From: Hungatella sp.
GTDB taxonomy: Bacteria > Bacillota > Clostridia > Lachnospirales > Lachnospiraceae
Assembly: GCA_022795805.1 (NCBI GenBank)
Contig: JAAWHK010000010.1
Location: 1-45,522 of the forward strand
DNA: 45,522 nucleotides
Direction of reading: 5' to 3'
This document shows positions 41,214 to 45,522 of the stretch, in pieces. A program made the position numbers and the translations under genes. The notes below the pieces were generated by a model. That model was not told the origin of the DNA. It made no database searches and was given only the letters and a program-made list of their open reading frames with translations. Each line of letters begins with the position of its first letter. The stretch's first letter is position 1.

Positions 41214-42063
41214 CTTTCTGCCTTCCCTTCCATAACTTGAACCGGCTGCCGGACTCCTCCTGAACTAAAAGTCCTCTGAGTTCCCGGTTCAGGGATTCTG
41301 CATCATCAATCCTCCTCAAATCTCCGTGTTCCGCCAGGGAAACTCTCCCTGTCTCCTCCGATACAATGATGGTAAGGCTGTCCGTCACCTCGCTGATCCC
41401 CACCGCCGCCCGGTGTCTCGTTCCCAGAGCCTTGTTGATGCTGCCGTTGTCGGAGAGGGGAAGATAACAGGTAGCCGCCGCCACCCGGTTGCCCCGGATT
41501 ACCACCGCGCCGTCGTGAAGAGGCGTGTTGTGCTCAAAAATGTTGATCAGAAGCTGGCTGGTTACCAGGCCGTCCACCTCGATGCCTGTCCTCTCGATAT
41601 CCTTCAGAGAACCGCTTCTCTCAATCACCATCAGAGCTCCCGTCTTCACCTTGGCCATCTCAAAGGAAGCGCGCACCAGCTCGCTGACCGTCTTCTCCGT
41701 GAAATTGCTGTTCTGCTTCGTATCATCAAAGGGAAAGATAAGACTTACCAGATTTTTGCTTCCCAGCTGCTCCAAAGCCCTGCGAAGTTCCGGCTGGAAA
41801 ATAATCACCAGCGCCGTGGTGGCAACCAGTGCTGTCTTTTCCAGAATCCACATGATGGTGTCCAATCTGAACAAATATGTCAATATGGCAAATACGAGAA
41901 TAAAGACAAGTCCCTTCAGGAGTGTCCACGCTCTGGTATTTTTGATCCACAGAAGGATCTCATAGATCAAAAACGCGATGATAGCGATCTCCACAATATT
42001 CATGTATGTAATCTTTGGTAAAAAAGACAGCCAGCTGTGGAACATCTGAAAAATCTCCGCCAT
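41191..42063 (-). CDS. cdaA: Di-adenylate cyclase CdaA
   Basis: A 290-residue protein from the ATG at 42063, which has GGGAGGTG 5 bases upstream; an earlier ATG at 42087 is less well placed. Three N-terminal membrane spans precede the DAC domain with the catalytic DGA (LHDGAVVIRGNRVAAA) and RHR (GTRHRAAVGISEVTD). It makes cyclic di-AMP, which controls potassium and osmolyte uptake and cell-wall homeostasis. It overlaps ybbR. The two genes upstream encode unknown membrane proteins. Confidence 0.97.
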   Translation of the reverse strand: MAEIFQMFHSWLSFLPKITYMNIVEIAIIAFLIYEILLWIKNTRAWTLLKGLVFILVFAILTYLFRLDTIMWILEKTALVATTALVIIFQPELRRALEQLGSKNLVSLIFPFDDTKQNSNFTEKTVSELVRASFEMAKVKTGALMVIERSGSLKDIERTGIEVDGLVTSQLLINIFEHNTPLHDGAVVIRGNRVAAATCYLPLSDNGSINKALGTRHRAAVGISEVTDSLTIIVSEETGRVSLAEHGDLRRIDDAESLNRELRGLLVQEESGSRFKLWKGRQKDEKKTDK

Positions 42064-42171
42064 ATTTTCACCTCCCTTTTCCGTCATCTGTTATAAGGTA
42101 TACCCTTGTTTCGCCGGTCTGCCCCCGGCACTCACGGCGTTACTGTTTACAGGTACCCTGTGAACGCAACC

Positions 42172-43119
42172 TCACAGCTCCCTGCGCCTGCTTCTGGTGC
42201 TGTTTATCTTCTGCACCTTCACATCCGGCGCCGACACCGTGATCTTCGGAACCGCCTTTACATAGTAGCAGTAATCATCGTCCTCAAACTGTATATATTC
42301 CGTCCTGCTGTAATCCACTGCAAATATGAAAAAGTTATAGACAGCCGCAACCAGCATGGCGATAATCACTCCTATGAGCAGTTCCACCATGGGCACCGAT
42401 ACGTCAAACAGGAAATCCCCCACAAAAATCACCACCAGCTGCACTAAAGCTCCCGCTACTATGGCCATGTGCCACGCATAATCCACGGACAGCGTCCGAA
42501 TCAGGTAGACGGTCAGTATCCCTATGATAAAAGCGGCGATCATCACCAGCATCAGATTATTGTTGATCATATTGTTTATGATCTGAACATACTTTTGGGT
42601 GATATCCAGCCCTGCGTCATTGGTCAGAACCCCTGCATTCTGCTTCACATACTGGATAATATAGTAAATAAACACGCCGAAGCTGGCCGGAACCACACTG
42701 GCCAGCCCGCCGGAAAGTCCTGCCAGCAGAGGAATCACGTAGGGAATCCTGAACTGAAAAAATAAAGGGGTCAAAAGAAGCAGGTAGCTGTCCCCTGGCT
42801 GAAATCCGTAGTACAGCACTGCCACCATCACCAGAAAGACGGTCAGTATCAGCGCCATCTCCAGGGAAACGCTGCTGATATGGCCAATCAGTATGGCCCC
42901 TGCCAAAAAAGATATGACGCCGTAGGGCAAAAAAGAACAAACTGCAGACAGCATAAGCCACACCGCAGGATTCTTAAGTTTTTCCATGTAACCCACATTG
43001 CTGTTGAGCATCCAGAAGGACGCCGCACTCACCACAAATTTTATAATCGGAACCAAAACCGCGTCATATTTTCCGTAAAATGATCTCAGTTTCTCTCTGA
43101 ATTCCAGGAGTGCCATCAT
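42172..43119 (-). CDS. Polytopic membrane protein upstream of cdaA, unknown function
   Basis: A 315-residue protein with about eight hydrophobic spans (for example WLMLSAVCSFLPYGVISFLA, LILTVFLVMVAVLYYGF, MLVMIAAFIIGILTVYLI) and a charged tail with YIQFEDDDYCYYVKAVPKI. The start overlaps the previous gene (ATGATG); the second ATG at 43116 is also possible. It resembles no transporter family I can name, though its spacing and the polar asparagine-rich helix NNMINNNL are notable. Position next to cdaA-ybbR suggests a link with c-di-AMP or envelope functions, by inference only. Confidence 0.75.
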   Translation of the reverse strand: MMALLEFREKLRSFYGKYDAVLVPIIKFVVSAASFWMLNSNVGYMEKLKNPAVWLMLSAVCSFLPYGVISFLAGAILIGHISSVSLEMALILTVFLVMVAVLYYGFQPGDSYLLLLTPLFFQFRIPYVIPLLAGLSGGLASVVPASFGVFIYYIIQYVKQNAGVLTNDAGLDITQKYVQIINNMINNNLMLVMIAAFIIGILTVYLIRTLSVDYAWHMAIVAGALVQLVVIFVGDFLFDVSVPMVELLIGVIIAMLVAAVYNFFIFAVDYSRTEYIQFEDDDYCYYVKAVPKITVSAPDVKVQKINSTRSRRREL

Positions 43120-43562
43120 GCCTTTCTACCTCCCTGTCCGTTTTTGCTCTGCATCTCATAGCGTTTCTCCAGTCTTTTCAGCTTCGCCACATAGACCTTC
43201 ATTCCTCTGCTGGCATACTCATAGCGTCTCCAGTACACCACATACGTAATCAGCAGATACGCTGCCAATCCCATGAGATAGGCCCCAAGATACATCCTGC
43301 CGCAGCCGGCAATATCGTTAAAATTCAGGGAAGACAGAAAATCCTCCGCTTTGTACAGCACCGCCAGGGCTGTCCCCAGAAGCCAGCAGAACGTATATCC
43401 CAGAAAAGATCTGAGCATATGTCTTCCGATATAGTCGCTTTTAAAAAACCGGTACACCGGAAAAATCTTCTGCCCCTCCCGCTTCTCAAACATTCCTATA
43501 CTGGTCATCAATTTAATCCTGTCCTCGTTCAGCATCCGTCTCACCGTCCGTTCCGCACTCAA
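43116..43562 (-). CDS. Small membrane protein upstream of the cdaA locus, unknown function
   Basis: A 148-residue protein with a polar N-terminal 50 residues. It has two or three hydrophobic spans (MLRSFLGYTFCWLLGTALAV, MYLGAYLMGLAAYLLITYVV) and a basic C-terminal tail. It is the first gene after the promoter at 43574-43602 and overlaps the following membrane-protein gene by 4 bases (ATGA type), so both are made together. I do not recognise a family. Confidence 0.72.
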   Translation of the reverse strand: MSAERTVRRMLNEDRIKLMTSIGMFEKREGQKIFPVYRFFKSDYIGRHMLRSFLGYTFCWLLGTALAVLYKAEDFLSSLNFNDIAGCGRMYLGAYLMGLAAYLLITYVVYWRRYEYASRGMKVYVAKLKRLEKRYEMQSKNGQGGRKA

Positions 43563-43573
43563 TATATCAACTT

Positions 43574-43602
43574 AGTATAGCACAAATTTTTCCCGCTGGC
43601 AA
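43574..43602 (-). promoter_or_regulatory. Sigma-A promoter of the membrane protein-cdaA-ybbR-pts operon
   Basis: Minus strand -35 TTGCCA (43597-43602), 17-base spacer, -10 TATACT (43574-43579); it is the best vegetative promoter match in this part of the window. It lies 12 bases before the start of the 148-codon gene, so the leader is very short. Confidence 0.78.
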
Positions 43603-43615
43603 TGCGCTACTGCCT

Positions 43616-43660
43616 AAAAAAACCAAGGCGTCCGCCGGGAACCCCCTGCACGGACGCCTT
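43616..43660 (-). terminator. Terminator of the MacB-like ABC transporter operon
   Basis: AAGGCGTCCG (43625-43634) pairs perfectly with CGGACGCCTT (43651-43660). On the minus strand it is followed after GG by seven T (43616-43622). It lies just after the stop codon of the permease gene. Confidence 0.9.
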
Positions 43661-43666
43661 AACGCT

Positions 43667-44878
43667 TTACTCATACCTGAGTGCATCAATCGGATCTGCC
43701 TTGGCCGCTTTGGACGCGGGATACAGTCCGAAGAAGATTCCCACCACCGCCGAGAAGGACACGGCCAGTATCACGACTCCCGGCTTAATCACCACGGCAA
43801 TGCCAAAGGCCATGCCGATAAGGGACACCAGCCCCACGCCGATGATAATCCCTATTATACCGCCGCAGGCCGACAAAATAGCCGACTCAGTCAGAAACTG
43901 TACCAGAATATCCCGTGTCTTGGCTCCCAGAGATTTTCTGATACCGATCTCCCTGGTCCTCTCCGTTACCGACACAAGCATGATATTCATGATTCCGATT
44001 CCTCCCACCAGAAGGGAGATGGCCGCGATCCCGCCCACAGCCGCCGACAGACCGCCCATCATCGTGTCCACGGAGTTCATCTCCTCCATGGCTGTCTGCA
44101 TGCGCATGTCCTCGGGCTCTCTTCCCTTGTAGTTGGCCACATAGGCGATCAGCTGGTTAAAGAACTCATCCAGGTTCACATCCTCCTTCGCGTACACATG
44201 AAGATAGTAAAAGTAATCGTTTGGCCATGTCAGAAGCGTGTAGGGCACAAATGCCGAACCTCTGTCCGACTGCCCGCCCATCATCAGCTTCTGAAACGCG
44301 CTCATTTCCTTCTTATAGACCCCGATCACCGTAAATTCATCCACATTTCCGAACAGGCTGGTGCGGAATGTCCTTCCCACGGCGTTTTCCTCACCGAACA
44401 GCAGCCTCGCACTGTCCACGTCCATGACCACATTTTTCTTCCGGGCCAGAATATCCCCTTCGTTCAGATAACGCCCGTAGACCATTTCCACCGGCTGCAC
44501 GTCAATATAGTTGTAATCAATGCCTGAGAAATCAAAATTCACGGTCACATTTTTGGTAATGGCCTCCGCGCTGGTGGCCATGTTGCTGTCAATATACGCA
44601 AGCTGATCCGCGAACACGTCTTTCACCCGCTCCAGCTCATCCAGGGTAAAGTAGTCGCTCTGCCTGACGTCGTCCACCCAGTACCCGATCCCCAGATAGG
44701 CCTGTGTCACTCCCACATCCTTGTACAGATCCGCGAAGAGACTTCTCATGGTATCGCCGATGGACACGATGGAGATGACGGAGCCGATGCCGATGATAAT
44801 ACCCAGCATCGTCAGAAACGACCGCATTTTGTTGACCCGAATGGCGGAGAACGCCATACTCATATTCTCAAGAAGCAT
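43667..44878 (-). CDS. MacB-type ABC transporter permease
   Basis: A 403-residue protein. An N-terminal membrane span (MRSFLTMLGIIIGIGSVISI) is followed by a long extracytoplasmic MacB periplasmic-core-like domain (about residues 45-275). Three C-terminal FtsX-type spans come last (AISLLVGGIGIMNIMLVSVT, the coupling motif ERTREIGIRKSLGAK, and FGLYPASKAAKADPIDALRYE). It works with the ATPase gene directly upstream; stop and start codons overlap by one base. Gram-positive MacB-like systems export peptides, antibiotics or lipoprotein-type substrates by mechanotransmission. The substrate is unknown. Confidence 0.93.
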   Translation of the reverse strand: MLLENMSMAFSAIRVNKMRSFLTMLGIIIGIGSVISIVSIGDTMRSLFADLYKDVGVTQAYLGIGYWVDDVRQSDYFTLDELERVKDVFADQLAYIDSNMATSAEAITKNVTVNFDFSGIDYNYIDVQPVEMVYGRYLNEGDILARKKNVVMDVDSARLLFGEENAVGRTFRTSLFGNVDEFTVIGVYKKEMSAFQKLMMGGQSDRGSAFVPYTLLTWPNDYFYYLHVYAKEDVNLDEFFNQLIAYVANYKGREPEDMRMQTAMEEMNSVDTMMGGLSAAVGGIAAISLLVGGIGIMNIMLVSVTERTREIGIRKSLGAKTRDILVQFLTESAILSACGGIIGIIIGVGLVSLIGMAFGIAVVIKPGVVILAVSFSAVVGIFFGLYPASKAAKADPIDALRYE

Positions 44879-45522
44879 TACGTAGCCTCCTCCCTTCTCC
44901 TGTCACTGATGATCTGTCCGTCCTTAAACCGGATGATCCGGTCCGTAAACTCCGCGATATTCTCCTCATGGGTAACCACTACAACCGTGGCCCCCTCCCT
45001 GTGGAGCTCCGAAAACAGCCTCATGATCTCCTCCGAAGCCGCCGTGTCCAGGTTTCCCGTGGGCTCGTCAGCCAGGATAAGCGGCGGCTCGTTGGCCAGG
45101 GCCCTGGCGATGGCCACCCTCTGCCTCTGGCCGCCCGACATCTCATTGGGCATGTGCTCCGCCCGGGCTAAAAGCCCCACCCGGTCTAAAAGTTTCATGG
45201 CTCTGTCCCGTCTGGCCTTCTTGCCTACCTTGGCATAGGTCATGGGCAGCTCCACATTTTTCAGGGCCGATGTTCTGGAAATCAGGTTGAAGGACTGGAA
45301 AACAAACCCGATCTTCTTATTCCGGATCTCCGACAGCTCATCGGATGTCATGGACGCCACGTCTATGCCGTCCAGATAGTAGTGGCCCATGGACGGCCGG
45401 TCCAGGCAGCCCAGGATATTCATAAGCGTGGACTTTCCTGATCCGGACTTACCCATAATCGCCACAAATTCCCCTCTGCATATGGTCATGTTAATTCTTT
45501 TCAGGCCCAGAACCTTGATGGC
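44878..45522 (-). CDS. MacB-type ABC transporter ATP-binding protein (5' end outside window)
   Basis: An ATPase open to the right edge. The reading frame continues past the apparent ATG at 45489 (AIKVLGLKRINMTICRGEF), so the start lies outside. Walker A is GKSGSGKST, the Q-loop VFQSFNLI, the signature MSGGQRQRVAIARAL, Walker B LILADEPTGNLD, and the H-loop VTHEE. It is the MacB/LolD-type partner of the downstream permease and overlaps it by one base. Confidence 0.95.
   Translation of the reverse strand, partial: AIKVLGLKRINMTICRGEFVAIMGKSGSGKSTLMNILGCLDRPSMGHYYLDGIDVASMTSDELSEIRNKKIGFVFQSFNLISRTSALKNVELPMTYAKVGKKARRDRAMKLLDRVGLLARAEHMPNEMSGGQRQRVAIARALANEPPLILADEPTGNLDTAASEEIMRLFSELHREGATVVVVTHEENIAEFTDRIIRFKDGQIISDRRREEAT

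Overview
This window looks like a chromosomal segment of a spore-forming Lachnospiraceae member (Clostridium XIVa / Enterocloster-like). The evidence is the sigF operon with spoVAA/AB/AC, the small families DUF4364, DUF6472 and DUF5716/DUF5717, a valine T-box leader, and the CdaA-YbbR pair. I cannot name the species. Nearly all genes lie on the minus strand. The exception is a short plus-strand block at 30.0-31.1 kb (two tRNAs, a DUF4364 gene and a small membrane protein).

The left 11.5 kb is a visibly AT-rich anti-phage defence island. From right to left it holds a serine-recombinase remnant (10675-11334), an OLD-family ATPase/TOPRIM nuclease with a UvrD-like helicase (Gabija-like, 6608-10577), an AlbA_2/AAA_4 gene (4971-6455), a HamA-like nuclease with a SKI2-like helicase (Hachiman-like, 427-4370), and a second AlbA_2 gene cut by the window edge. 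Between the two cassettes lies a displaced 3' end of spoVAC (4662-4792) with its own terminator. It repeats the 3' end of the intact spoVAC at 11550. Over 42 shared codons the protein is identical, and all nine nucleotide differences are silent. This indicates integration of an element of about 6.9 kb into the spoVAC 3' end, with the coding sequence restored at the right junction. spoVAD and spoVAE, which normally follow spoVAC, are not in the window and should lie beyond the left edge.

From 11.5 to 19.4 kb the GC-richer core genome carries the sporulation cluster spoIIAA-spoIIAB-sigF, then an unannotated 52-residue membrane peptide with spoVAA and spoVAB behind a good sigma-G-type promoter. 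Next come a sodium-dependent transporter with its own sigma-A promoter, and spoVAC. Upstream of spoIIAA are folC, a 45-residue ORF coupled to it, and a membrane TPR protein. From 19.5 to 30 kb come valS with a T-box leader and an intervening DUF6472 gene, a MATE exporter, and an uncharacterised DUF5717-DUF5716-TPR module. The DUF5716 protein has the motif layout of an Hsp70/actin-fold ATPase.

From 31 to 45.5 kb are an SDR, a flavin oxidoreductase, a GH25-like protein with altered catalytic positions, a YtvI/AI-2E permease, hisC, a Wzy-like polymerase, ptsI, ptsH, ybbR and cdaA. Two unknown membrane proteins and a MacB-type ABC transporter, cut by the right edge, complete the window. All assignments were made by reading motifs; no database search was run.
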